From contig JAVTVY010020578.1 in the NCBI GenBank assembly GCA_036873755.1, forward strand, positions 1-64,000: a stretch of 64,000 nt of DNA, given 5' to 3'. Numbering within the stretch: position 1 is the first letter of the stretch; every line of letters begins with the position of its first letter. Position numbers and translations under genes: made by a program. Source of the DNA: Hanleya hanleyi. Its lineage: Eukaryota; Mollusca; Polyplacophora; Lepidopleurida; Hanleyidae. Positions 48,270 through 59,477 of the stretch are shown here, one piece after another. The notes under the pieces are model-generated. The model saw nothing but the letters and a program-made list of their open reading frames with translations, searched no databases and was not told where the DNA came from.

Positions 48270-48895
48270 TCAAATTCGCCATCATTTGGCATCAAAATTG
48301 TATATCACTACTGTTTGACATCAAAGTCTATATCACTACTGTTTGACATCAAATTCTGTATCATTACTGTTTGACATCAAATACTACATCACTACTGTTT
48401 GACATCAAATCTTGTATCACTATACTGTTTGACATCAAATCCCATATCACTACGGTTTGACATCAAATTCTACGTCACTACTGTTTGGCATCAAATATTG
48501 TATCACTACTGTTTGACATACAATTTTATATCACTACTGTTTGACATTCTGTATCACTACGGTTTGACATCAAATTCTACATCACTACTGTTTGACATCA
48601 AATTCTGTATCACTACTGTTTGACATCAAATTTGATATCACTACTGTTTGACATCAAATTCTGTATCACTACTGTTTGACATCAAATTCTGTATCACTAC
48701 TGTTTGACATCAAATTCGGTATAATTACCGTTTGATATCAAATTCTGTATCACTACAGTTTGACATCAAATTCTATATCACTACTGTTTAAGATCAAATT
48801 CTATATCACTATACTGTTTGACATCAAATTCTATGTCACTGCTGTTTGACATCATATTCAGTATCACTACTGTTTAACATCACATTATATATTAC
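48270..48895. repeat. 28-bp minisatellite, about 22 copies
   Basis: Imperfect tandem copies of a unit ATCACTACTGTTTGACATCA followed by AATTCTGT. Some copies lost 2-4 bases, so the frame drifts. The frame at 48399-48623 is a translation of the repeat and not a gene. Confidence 0.95.
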
Positions 48896-49289
48896 TACTT
48901 TCAGTTAACAAAAGTAGATGACAATAGATATATGATACATAATATGAAGCAAAGTGAATGCGTTTTCGTAGAGCATTTCCAACCTATTTCGGACACGGCA
49001 GTGAATGGTGCAAGGGGCTGCCGGTTATTACAAGTCAAGATCAGATTACATTACGCACAGGTCAACCGGTATCCCCTCATTGCCTACCGGTAGGGTCCAT
49101 CTGCCGCAAAGTAAATCATCAATTACTTGGACTGCTCCTGTTCCAGTCACCCTATCATATATACACTATGAGGGACGATCATTGCGTACAAATAAAATTG
49201 CATACCTGAAGAATATAAAATAATTTATGCGATTGTGGTATCAGAGAGTAAAGCCAAAATTCTATCCCCGCTGGTAACTGGCACTCCCC

Positions 49290-49540
49290 CCCCCGTTGTT
49301 TTTTTTTTCTTCCATCTCCTGAACGACAAAAAATTGAGAGCCGAAACTCCGTGACTTTTTAGATTATCATATTGGGGTCATTTTGAACCTATTTGCATGA
49401 CCCCCCGAGCAGAGGATCATGGATAAATTCAAAATGGCGGCCATGTTGGGTAGCAGAAAAGTGATGTTTTCGTCATATTTCTTACAAATTTTTTGCTTTT
49501 CTGTATGGAAAAGTGGGCAAAACCTATTTTATTTCATATC
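49290..49540 (-). repeat. Dispersed repeat (ATGGCCGCCAT family), copy 3
   Basis: Reverse-complement relative of 8764-9030 and 46268-46540: poly-C/T run, TTGAGAGC, GAGCAGAGGATCA, AAATTCAAAATGGCGGCCAT, then AAAAGTGGGCAAAACCTATT. It is followed by related material to 49870 (ATGACGTCA pairs, ATGGCGGCC, a second poly-C run at 49815). Confidence 0.7.
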
Positions 49541-49934
49541 AGATTACTATTTACTAATTTATCATGCAGTTTTTTCGAAGAAAAACCAAAAATGAAAAAT
49601 TCGAAAATTCTGACCGAAAAATCGTTCAAAAATGCTCTTTTTGAAAATGACGTCACACTGACGTCATCATGGCGGCCGTCTGGTTTTTTTTTACATTTTC
49701 TTGTAGAGCTTGATCCAAAGATATAGTGTGGTAAGTTTCAGCTCTCTAGCCTTAGCGATAGCGAAAATATATGGGGGAGGGGCACTTTCCGCCGCAAATC
49801 CATCCCCCATACCCCCCCCCCCCGTCGGCTGCGGTACACCCCAAATCGCCAAGGCCAGATAGGGTTAAAGTCCGGAAGTTTTAGCTCCCTCGACTTTGTC
49901 GTTTCGGAGTAGCAGAGAAAGGTCACGGGGGATG

Positions 49935-50130
49935 GGGTAGTAGTGTTAAAATGAAAGTATTATATTTATCATTATAAATGAATGAGGAGTGACAAGATTA
50001 CATCAAGTGTTATATTTGGAACAATCTCAGAAAATGTTGAAAAAAGTGTTATATCCAACATTATCGTGATCTATCAAGAGCAATACAACAGTTTACAAGT
50101 GTTGAAATTAGGGTTTCAATGTGTCGTATT
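49935..50130. mobile_element. Fragment related to the ACACTCTTA-ended MITEs
   Basis: Contains GTGTTATATT, GAAAATGTTGAAAA, ATATCCAACATTA and TTTACAAGTGTT, strings of the copy at 25725-26118, without clear terminal repeats. Confidence 0.5.
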
Positions 50131-50892
50131 GCTTCCGTTCACAGGATGTCAATGATTGCGGTAAGCCCCATATCGATAGCGGGTTATGTATATGAAGAAA
50201 AAAAAACATTTTTATTAATTCATATATTCAAGGCTTCCTAGTAGAACTATGTATATATTTGTTTGTTTACAATTGATCAACAATTCTAAATTTCCCATTT
50301 TTCTCTAACACAACTCTCGACTCGTGTTTGGAGGATTAAACAGTCACGATGTGGCCTATCAACTCATAGAATGACTTCATTACTCCCCTCTCCCCCGCTC
50401 TACCATCAATTGACATAAAAGAAAGAACAATTCATTGAACAAATTTTTCTACGAAAAAAATAAATAAAAAAATAAAAAACGCAGTATGGATGGCAACTTA
50501 CACGTGCATGTTACTGCTCTCTTGTTTCGATGGTGACGTTTCGTTGAAGATACACGGATGCGAGTACCGTAGGCACGTACTGAAGTACACACATAATATT
50601 AGAAGCCAATCAAATCGAAGTGTGAAACATTAGTTTAGAATAGATAGACGACAGTGGCACTCGTCAAACCGCCTACACAGCAAACTATACACAGGAAAAA
50701 TGAGATTCAGCGTCGAAACGCGAGGGATCATGGATGATAATTATGTAAGTTTGATAGGCTGTTTTTTTTTTTAAATTCCAGCATCAGTTCATCTCTCGAG
50801 ATGCATCAATCGGTTTTTATATTGAATCTGCGCGTGAAAACGACACACCCCAAACTTACTGCGCAACTATACGTCACATCATGCGTTTTTTT
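50131..50892. other. No gene recognised
   Basis: AT-rich and non-coding. Positions 50525-50550 (GGTGACGTTTCGTTGAAGATA) resemble a piece of the hairpin at 51352-51537 (GCTGACGTTTCGTTGGAGATA). Confidence 0.45.
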
Positions 50893-51218
50893 CTCAGAAA
50901 TATTCAGGGAATAATCCTGAATTGATGAGGTTGTATATCCACAAATTAATTTCGGGGATTTTGTCTGAAATTCAGGGCTGATTACCTGAAATTCAGGAAA
51001 AAATCCCTGAATGAGAGGATCTAATCACCCTGATTAGTAAGATCACGACCCTATTCAGGTACGTAAAATCCCTTAAAATTCAGGAAATTTAGCTTTAATT
51101 CAGGAATGATATATCTAAATTTCAGGAAAGTATACCTGGATTTCAGGTAAAATCCCTGAAGTTGAGTTGTGGATATACAACCTGATCAATTCAGGAGTAT
51201 TCCTGGAATATTTCTGAG
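50893..51218. mobile_element. MITE with TTCAGG-rich interior
   Basis: Terminal inverted repeats of about 50 bp (CTCAGAAATATTC and CCTGAATTGAT, then GGTTGTATATCCACAA; mirrored at 51160-51218). Between them the hexamer TTCAGG or its complement CCTGAA occurs about a dozen times on both strands, far above expectation for AT-rich DNA. Non-coding. Confidence 0.88.
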
Positions 51219-51351
51219 CGTGAACGGGGGCAAATACATTCTGGTTAGTCTGATCTAAGGTTAAACAGTTTCAGATGATTCGCTTCTCATGATATCGCCG
51301 TAAGTTATGTATATTTGAATGATTTCTTTGATAGGCATTTAGAAGTCGGCG

Positions 51352-51537
51352 TATATAACACAAGGCTATTCTATGGATAACAACTTCTTTACTGCTGTGG
51401 AGCTGACGTTTCGTTGGAGATACTTCCAACTTTTTCAAAGCTAATGAGCTTTGAAAAAGTTGGAAGTATCTCCAACGAAACGTCAGCTCCACAGCAGTAA
51501 AGAAGTTGTTATCCATAGAATAGCCTTGTGTTATATA
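51352..51537. repeat. Perfect 91-bp inverted repeat with 4-nt loop
   Basis: 51352-51442 and 51447-51537 are exact reverse complements over 91 bp, separated by AATG. The frame at 51271-51516 (minus) is a by-product. A near-perfect hairpin this long must be very young or an assembly artefact. Confidence 0.97.
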
Positions 51538-51719
51538 TTTGAATGCTCGAAAAAGTTTACAGTAGAAATTTCCATCCGTAATATCTTCCCTGTGTTTTCA
51601 AAACAAAACTTCTAAATGTCACTCAAACAACGTGATAACTTGTTAGTTGTCTATTCTGAACCTTTGCAAAATATCACAATGATCAGCACTATACTTTCGA
51701 TCTGTCTATATTAATATAT

Positions 51720-52120
51720 CTCTCCCCATCGATCTCCCGGTCTCAAATTCTCTCTTCATCGATCTCTCTCGATCTCGATATATCTATATCTGTCGATCTT
51801 CTCCCTCTCTCTCCATCGATCTCTCCACCTGAATATCTTTCTCCATCGATCTCTCGATCTGAATATCTCTCTCTCCATCGTTCTCTCGATCTGAATATCT
51901 CTCTCTCCATCGATCTCTCGATCTGAATATCTCTCTCTCCATCGATCTCTCGATCTGAATATCTCTCTCTCCATCGTTCTCTCGATCTGAATATCTCTCT
52001 CTCCATCGTTCTCTCGATCTGAATATCTCTCTCTCCATCGATCTCTCGATCGCAATATCTCTCTTTCTAACGATCTCTCGATCTTACTATCTCTCTCTGC
52101 ATCGATCTGTCTATCTCGAC
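51720..52120. repeat. 32-bp CT-rich minisatellite
   Basis: Copies of a 32-bp unit GAATATCTCTCTCTCCATCG followed by TTCTCTCGATCT, about 8 good units in a larger degenerate field. The minus-strand Arg/Glu-rich frames (EREIFRSRERW repeats) are translations of the repeat. Confidence 0.95.
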
Positions 52121-53174
52121 AATCTTTGAATCAATTTTGTCAAAAGGTTAGAAGGTTAGATTATGGGTGGCTCTGTTATGCCTTAAGGCCAGTGTGGAGG
52201 CTAAGAATGTCCGCTGGCTACTAGTTTCCGGCTCCTATCTTTTAACCCAGCTAAGACATTTTTCTCCACCTTGGAGATAAGTTTCCGTCCTTAGTTGCAG
52301 TTGAAAAGGATATGAGAAAGGACACTGATCGCCAGGACACTCTTAGCCATCACACCGGCGCACACCTAGCCGATCTTGTGGAAGTAACTGATTCGTACAA
52401 TTACGTCGTCGGCAGAAAGAGTTTGCCACATACAGTCGGGATGTCGTCCAAATAAAACTGATCATGTGACAATGTTTGTTGCTGCTATCACGTCGACCCC
52501 ATCTAAAAAATCCTGTTGACGCTCATGACACTGTTTGTAACCCCCATCACAACCCCTCTACCTTCCTTGACCCCATGCTGAATAATGGAAACAGGTCAAT
52601 ATATAGAATGCTACAAAAATGCCAACAAAATCTTCACATGTGTTATACATACTATTCCAGCTGTATCAAGATGTATGTGACAATAGTGGATTAGGTCAGG
52701 CTAACAATTTGTGTAAATACTGACGGGCCTATGTATATTATGGGTATAAAAAGAGTGGTCTACTGACATGGACAAGTGGTAGTCCTATAAGATATATATA
52801 TAAATATATCGTCTTTATTATACCGCTTCGGCTGATACAAGACCCGTGGATATGTACTTCAAATATTTATTCAACTCTCAAAAAACTCAGTGAGACTGGT
52901 TGCAAAAGAATCAATTAGCGGTTGAGTACCGGTAGCCCATATATAACCATCTTATAAAACATATCACGGCTGAGGTCATCTCAATCAGCAAAGTGTGTGT
53001 GCGTTTTTAAGCGAGCTTTCGCCCCATCCAGGTATGGGTCAAGTGCCAAATATAAAATATTATATATGAAGGATTTTTTTCGAGTTTTCATCAAGTAAAA
53101 CATTTTGTTGAATACCCACGGTAATTGGAAGTCTCATGAATATGGAATAACAGGCTCTTGAAGAAGAGTATTAT
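52121..53174. other. No gene recognised
   Basis: No supported coding region. The frame at 52476-52694 has no recognised features. Confidence 0.45.
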
Positions 53175-53322
53175 AGTCTGTCCATTTTAATTAGTCGTCT
53201 TTGGAGCTTGACCAAATCAATATATAACTCTGCATAAATTTTCATTTTTGTATCGTGTATAACAAACTGAAGTTTACAAAATGACTACGATTACTCCTTT
53301 ATATTGATAATACATCAGTAGT
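53175..53322 (+). mobile_element. Single arm of the AGTCTGTCC foldback family
   Basis: AGTCTGTCCATTTTAATTAG at the start, then TTGGAGCTTG, CAAACTGAAGTTTACAAAAT and GATAATACATC, in the order of the left arm of 32827-33476. The second arm is missing, so this is a solo or deleted copy. Confidence 0.8.
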
Positions 53323-53387
53323 AGGAAGAGGCTAAATTCCTGCTCGAAAATGTGGGTCCTAAACATGGGTCATGCGGAGGGTCCGTT

Positions 53388-53500
53388 CGGAGGTGACGTC
53401 ACTTCCGGTAACGTCACTATGACGTCACATCCGGTCAGGTGACTTCCGCGTCACATCCGGGCCACTCCCGGTGACGTTACTTCCGGTCACGTGACGATCC
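53388..53500. promoter_or_regulatory. Dense CRE/ETS-type motif cluster
   Basis: Within about 110 bp lie TGACGTCA twice, five CCGG-centred ETS-like sites of the ACTTCCGG/ACATCCGG type, TGACGT variants, and GTCACGTGAC (E-box). This is the motif vocabulary of the spacer at 62902-63190. No ORF with a clear promoter structure lies next to it. It may be a detached regulatory block of the ZF element. Activity is inferred from motifs only. Confidence 0.5.
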
Positions 53501-53509
53501 AGCAAGAGT

Positions 53510-54500
53510 GATCTCCTCTATATACGATTATAGGCCCATTCTGGCGCAGTGGATAATGTGTAACCTAATAGGGAACTCACACATGGACATGGGCCACTAT
53601 TTGTCCAAATGGGTCGTGGGCGGGTGCATGTAAAATCAGGATTATGATTGTATCCGGAAACACGGACTTCATCCCTAAAAAAGGGAAACCCCTTATGAAC
53701 CAGGTCTAGAGGGGCTAACATCGGCACCCAGCGGATCGGGGCCTGCAGAGAGGGGCAGGGTGGGTTAGTGGGTTTATGTAAAATTAGGACTGGGTTCGAA
53801 CATATAAAAAGCGGAACTCGAACTTTACCCCTAAAATAGGGAAAACCCCAATCAACCAGATGTAGAGGGGCTAATGATATCTGTTCCCAGCGGCTCGGGG
53901 CCTGCCGAGAGAGGCGGGGTGGATGGGAAACCCACTCCTGGAGATTTGCGGTATGGGTTGTGGCATCTTGTTTTCTTTCGTTTCACCACGTAGAACACGA
54001 TGGGAGGGGTATCGAAGCCAAGGGGTGATTTTTTTTTTTTTAAACTGAGGTAGCTCTGGGGTGAACAGGTCCATACTGACTCAGTGGACAATGTTGGTCC
54101 CAATGTGAAACCCATTCCTGGACACCTACGGTATAGGGTGTGGCCTCTTGTTTTCTTCATCTCGAGCTGTAGAACACGATGGGAGAGATCCCGAGGCCAA
54201 ACGTTGAAACTTTTTGAAAAAGTGACTGTGCGCTTGCGCACTGGGCAAGTAGCGCCGGGGTGGACGTTCTGGGGTCTAAGTTGACCCGTAGTGGATCCGA
54301 GTGGGTCGCGGGAGGTATCAGTGTGAAGCACTCGTGGGGGATCGTCCAATTGGATGAGTGTGGGGTGGAAATATTGTCTATCTGCGTATGCGCGGTAGAA
54401 AAGGGGCATTGAAATGGACGTTCTGTTGTCGAGATGGACCCATAGTGGTCCGATTGGCCCGTATGGGGCCTTATTTTGAAGTTCTCTCGAGGTAGCGACG
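53510..54500. repeat. Mixed repeat block of the ZF-element family
   Basis: Units seen again at 56.9-59.4 kb: a GGGTGCATGTAAAA/ACACGGACTT block (53630, 53765) and a GGGAAACCCACTCCTGG/TAGAACACGATGGGA block (53928 and 54099). A further 152-bp-type unit follows at 54284-54500 (GTGGATCCGAGTGGGTCG, GTGTGAAGCACTCG, CTGCGTATGCGCGG). The long minus-strand frame 53852-54409 crosses several repeat units and is not credible. Confidence 0.7.
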
Positions 54501-56866
54501 GGTGTTATTATTATGAACGTATTCTGAATGATTTAAGAGTTGGGTTTTCGATTTCCAATATTTGAGTTTTTGAAATCGCTATACAGTGTGATACAGGAGT
54601 GTAGACAATTCCACTCCCTAGACTCCCTGCTTTCATTGTGAACACATCTTCACAAACTTGCCGAATACCACTTGCAAACCTCTGCCGCTAACTTAGCATT
54701 CTAACGTTTAGATTTAGGTCTCTCCAGACATCGGACATATTTTGATATTTGTTCCTTATAAATCTACCAGTGTCTCTTTCAGCTTGTTTATGTGAATACA
54801 ATTGTCGGTGTCTTAGAAAAATTCTGCCCAAGATTCATATCCCCGTCAATTATCATGTTTTAATTTAAAGACTGTATTATATGTTTTAAATGTTTGCATA
54901 AAATGTTCATCAAAATTAGGAAAATAACTATTAATCTATCATCTTCATCAGTTATTGTCCTTTGACAGTCAATAAGCGTCCCTGAATAAGCGGTAGCCCA
55001 AAAGCTATCTAACTCTAAACATCATCTGTTGACAAACTGTTTACTTGGATTTTTTGAAGAAAACGCAGATACCAATATTACATCTAATAACGTTGAAAAG
55101 ACAACTGATTAATTGACTGGTAGGGGAGAGCATCCCAAGCAAAGAACAATTAACATAAGAGGCCATGAAATTACATTTGAGATATTTCATGTAGCCTCCA
55201 GGCTGTTAGACACAAACAGCATATCTCTTTCACGGAGGTTCAAATAATTAACCTACTGCACCACAAACAGATCAGACCATGCTTCGTTAATCTTGACAAA
55301 TGGCGGATTAATAACAGACATTAGACAACCCGGATATCTAAAATTTAATTTAAAATTTAATTACATAACTGACATTAAGGAATGTCATTTGCGGTTAAAA
55401 GACAAATATCACTATGCAGTGCATGTAGATACAATCTATCTGCACATATAGAACGAATTTGATGGTGAAAGATTCATTTTCCTATATTTCGCTGGTGAAC
55501 CTATTTGGCATGTCTTTAATTAAAGATTAATATCTAATCTTTCGAACAGTATAACATAGTCAATCCAGTCAGCAAGATTCCAGTACAGACTTAGTTTCTG
55601 TTTTCCTACTTGAATGGAACCGGCAGGTCGTGTTGTCATCCGCTCATAATATTTTTCACACACATGAGTTTGAATAATAGTTAATACGAAACAGGGTTTG
55701 TGAGTATGACCTCGAAAATGACTAGTTGCTACTGCCAGGATTAGGACTCGGTATTACTAGTAATATCTCAACAATAGAGGGTAACTGGTTCGTGGCCTAA
55801 CCGTTCATCTCGTCCCTCTATTTATTCACAAGAAAGACATTAAAACAGAAGCGAGAGAAGGAAACAAAAATGAAAAAAATTAGGAAGGAATTACCCAAAA
55901 TAAAACGTAATGGATAAGATAACCTTCTATTTCTTAGTCTGTGCATTTTCTATAATACACATTAAAAATGACCCAGACACCAACTACCGTTCACTGGAAC
56001 TGGTCAAATTTAAATGAACTTCAAGTATGGTTCAAGTTTATGAGCCGTCAGCTTTCTGTCTCAATGAGACTTCCCTGAAGAAAGCAGATAATGATAAATT
56101 TCTCCAATACACACCTTATCATTCCTACGCTTTAGAGAAGCATGGAAGAGTTGCATACAGGCGGCTGTTCAATACTGATTAAAATGGCATTTGCGTACAC
56201 TTCGCCATTCGTAAGATGGCTTGCGAATCGTGCGTCGCCGTTATCGTGGAGCGATATCCGATACTTTACCGTATACTGTTCGGTCTACATGCGGAGGAGA
56301 ATAGACTCGAGAAATCTGATAAATTACAGGTGTTTTCATACCACTTCTGCAACATATATTGCCTGAGCTTACAAGAGATACAGATATGAATAACTTGCGT
56401 ATCATCCAAAATGTGTTGTAGGTCTGTAATTTTGAAGAAGTAGAACGGCACATGACTCGCAAATGGCGGGTTACGTTGGTGTTACGTCGGCAGAGTTTAC
56501 CAGATTGGTTGACGACATCACGCAGGGTTTTTTTCGGGGGAATCCCCGTTATAGTTGCCGAAATTAGGCTGAAAATGGATACACATGATCCCCGGGTCAG
56601 CCTTACCGCAGTAGTAGCGTAAGCGTATTTGGAGGTCCCTTTCACCCGGATGTAGAGGTCATTTGTGGAGGGAACGTGGAGGAGAGGTCAAGTGCAGTAT
56701 AGTTCCGGCAGAAGGACCAAAAGCTACCTCAAGCACAGGAGAGTTCCAATTGTTGGAGGGGATGTATTCAGGATGTATTCATCCGCGGTGATGCGGTCTG
56801 GCCGCGGTTTTGGCGGTGATTCGGTCTCGGAAAAAAGCTTCCGCGGAGAAAAAGTAGTCCCTAGAT
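54501..56866. other. No firm gene
   Basis: 54500-55760 is AT-rich and empty by inspection. 55775-55803 holds a single 29-bp unit-like string. The opposed frames at 56142-56366 (plus) and 56241-56645 (minus, 134 codons) show no recognised domain; they overlap each other and at most one could be real. Confidence 0.45.
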
Positions 56867-57880
56867 AAAATGGTCCGATGGGGTCGAGTGAGGTGTGAAG
56901 CTTAGGTGAAGGGGCATCTAATGGGCTGGGTGTGGGGTTGAACTATCGGCCTTCTGCGCATGCGCGGTGGCCCAAGGGTATGAAAATAGCCGTGTTTGGA
57001 GCTAGGGGAGCCCCTAATGGTCCGATGGGGTCGAGTGAGGTATCAAAGTGAAGCCTATGTAGGGGGCATCTGATGGGCTGGGTGTGGGGTTGAATTAGGG
57101 TCATTCTGCGCATGCGCGGTGGCCCAAGGGTATGAAAATAGACGTGTTGGAGCTAGGGGGGCCACTAATGGACCAATGGGGTCGAGTGAGGTATCAAAGT
57201 GAAGCATTCGTGAGGGGGCATCTGATGGGCTGGGTGTGGGGTTGAATTAGGGTCATTCTGCGCATGCGCGGTGGCCCAAGGGTATGAAAATAGACGTGTT
57301 GGAGCTAGGGGGGCCACTAATGGACCAATGGGGTCGAGTGAGGTATCAAAGTGAAGCATTCGTGAAGGGGCATGTGATGGGCTGGGTGTGGGGTTGAACT
57401 ATCGTCATTCTGCGCATGCGCGGTGGTCAAAGGGTATGAAAATAGACGTGTTGGAGCTAGGGGAGTCCCTAATGGTCCAATGGGGTCGAGTGAGGTATCA
57501 AAGTGAAGCATTCGTGAAGGGGCATGTGATGGGTTGGGTGTGGGGTTGAAATATCGGCATTCTGCGCATGCGCGCTGGCCCAAGGGTATGAAAATAGACG
57601 TTTTGGAGCTAGGGGAGTCACTAATGGTCCAATGGGGTCGAATGAGGTATCAAAGTGAAGCATTCGTGAAGGGGCATCTAATGGGCTGGGTGTGGGGTTG
57701 AAATATCGCCATTTTGCACATGCGCGGTGGCCCAAGGGTATGGAAATAGCCGTTTTGGGAGCTAGGGCAGTCCCTAATGGGCCGATGGAGTTGTATGAGG
57801 TATCCATGTGAAGCATTCGTGAAGGGGCATCTGATGGGTTGGGTGTGCGGTAGGAATATCATTCTGCGCATGAGCAGACG
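56867..57880. repeat. 152-bp satellite, about 7 copies, each with an NRF1-type palindrome
   Basis: Head-to-tail units with period 152 bp. The TGCGCATGCGC motif starts at 56955, 57107, 57259, 57411 and 57563, then as TGCACATGCGC at 57715 and TGCGCATGAGC at 57865. Shared strings are GGTATGAAAATAGACG, TAATGGTCCAATGGGGTCGA, GAGGTATCAAAGTGAAGC and GGGCTGGGTGTGGGG. The unit is not a multiple of 3, so the several minus-strand frames here are by-products. Confidence 0.95.
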
Positions 57881-57885
57881 CAATG

Positions 57886-58030
57886 CGGAGCTCTCGGCCA
57901 ATCAGAAGCGAGTATTTCAAATCCGTCACGGAGCTCTCGTCCAATCAGAAGCGAGTATTTTGACCCGGTGCATTATGGAACATATCCAAGATGGCGGCAC
58001 GTATGTTCAAGATGGCGGCACATCCGGTGT
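57886..58030. promoter_or_regulatory. CCAAT and YY1-type motif block
   Basis: Two CCAATCAGAAGCGAGTATTT strings (from 57898 and 57941) are followed by two AAGATGGCGGC strings (57988 and 58009), matches to NF-Y and YY1 consensus sites respectively. The same CCAATCAGAAG string occurs at 18357, 18765 and 61540. Regulatory role inferred from motifs only. Confidence 0.45.
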
Positions 58031-58174
58031 CGAAAACTGGCCATTTCGTCGGGATCTGGTCACCTAGTGTCGAAAACTGGACCCTGTATGGGTCCCACTA
58101 GACGTTTAGGAGCCAGGGAAGCCACTAATGGTCCAATGGAGTTGTATGAGGTATCCATGTGAAGCCTAGGTGAA

Positions 58175-58445
58175 GGGGCATCCAGTCAATGGGGTGGGTG
58201 CATGTAAAAAATTTCCTGAAAAAAAAACACGGAACACGGACTTTATCGAAAAATCCGGGAAAATGCCTATATGGGGTATGGGGGATATATAGGTCGCCGG
58301 GCTTAACGGGGCTTGCCTATCAATAGAGTTATCTCCCCCTAGTTCCAGGGTGGGTGTATGTAAAAATTTTCCTGAAAAAATACGGAACACGGACTTTATT
58401 CTAAATTACGTGAAAATGCCTATATGGGGTATGGGGGTATAGGAC
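58175..58445. repeat. Two copies of a GGGTGNATGTAAAAA block
   Basis: 58190-58275 and 58350-58440 share ATGTAAAAATTT-CCTGAAAAAA, ACGGAACACGGACTTTAT and GTGAAAATGCCTATATGGGG. The related block at 53630-53700 ties this to the 53-54 kb region. Confidence 0.85.
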
Positions 58446-58447
58446 CA

Positions 58448-58925
58448 TCCTGGGAAACCTACTTCTCCACATTTGCGGTATAGGTTGTTTGGATTTGTTT
58501 TCTTAGTCTCGTCATTTACAAACATGATAGGAAGTGTCCCGGAGCGAAACGGTGAAATTTTTGAAAAAGTACGATATAGCCCCATATAGTCCCATACTGG
58601 GGTATAGGATCAATGTTTGTCCCCCTGGGAAACGTACTTCTATACATTTGCGGTAGGGTTGTGGGGTCTCGTTTTTCACGTCTCGTCATTTAGAACATGA
58701 TAGGAAGTGTCCCCGGACGAATCGGTGAAATTTTTGAAAAAGTACGATATAGCCCCATATACTCCCATACTGGGGGTATAGGATCAATGTTTGTCCCCCT
58801 GGGAAACCTACTTCTATACATTTGCGGTAGGGTTGTTTGGATTTGTTTTTCACGTCTCGTCATTTAGAACACGATAGGAAGTGTCCCGGAGCGAAACGGT
58901 GAAATTTTTGAAAAAAGTCACCGAG
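58448..58925. repeat. 175-bp tandem repeat, 3 copies
   Basis: TGGGAAACCTACTTCT starts at 58451, 58626 and 58800, spacing 175 and 174. Each unit has an ACATTTGCGGTA string, CGTCATTTA, GATAGGAAGTGTCCC, GGTGAAATTTTTGAAAAA and (first two) ACGATATAGCCCCATA. A more diverged pair sits at 53928-54220. Confidence 0.93.
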
Positions 58926-58979
58926 GCCTGGGTAGGCCCATAGGCCTATACTGCATGGCTATGGGTGTATAGGTCCATA

Positions 58980-59400
58980 CGGGGTGGACATGTTGGAGTC
59001 TATGTGGGCCACTAATGGTCCAATGGGGTCGAGTGAGGTCTTATTGTGAAGCTCTCGTGGAGGAGCACTTGACTACACTAATGGTTCGTCCGTGTTCAAT
59101 CGTCTGCGCATGCGCAGACTGGCCCGTAGTATAGAAAGCAGGCATTTTTGGGGGTATGTGGGTGTGTGTTTGGGTTAGAGATGGGCTATTCACGGTTCGA
59201 ATGGGTCGTGTGATGTATCCATGTGAAGCCTATGTGAGGAAGCCTCTGATGGCGTGGGTGTGGGGTTGAACTATCGTCATTCTGCGCATGCGCAGCCTGG
59301 CCGTAGTATGGAAATAGACGTTTTTGGGGTCTAGCCGAGCCCCTCATGGACCTATTGGGTCGAGTGAGGTATCTATGTGAAGGCTAGATGTGGGAGCTAG
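58980..59400. repeat. Two further 152-type units
   Basis: CTGCGCATGCGCAG occurs at 59104 and 59282 in units that share GTAGTATGGAAATAGACG-like, GGTTCGAATGGGTCGTG and GAGGTATC-ATGTGAAG strings with the 56.9-57.9 kb array, but with more divergence. Confidence 0.88.
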
Positions 59401-59477
59401 ACTAATTATATATTCTGTATTATACAATCGGATAGCGGTTGTCGTGAATAACAACAAGTTCAGCAATGTTTATATAG

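Noticed and set aside
48270..48895. CRISPR-like array
   Set aside because: There are no distinct spacers. The whole 28-bp unit repeats with mutations, in a eukaryotic setting, so it is a minisatellite.
51743..52055. Arg/Glu-rich minus-strand ORFs in three frames
   Set aside because: Translation of the 32-bp CT-rich minisatellite.
53852..54409. 185-codon minus-strand ORF
   Set aside because: It crosses several unrelated repeat blocks, including a T tract. No domain or consistent composition.
56867..57901. Several overlapping minus-strand ORFs of 64-115 codons (HFDTSLDPIGPL-type peptides)
   Set aside because: The 152-bp unit is not a multiple of three, so one repeat stays open in all frames by accident. 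The peptides are translations of the satellite.
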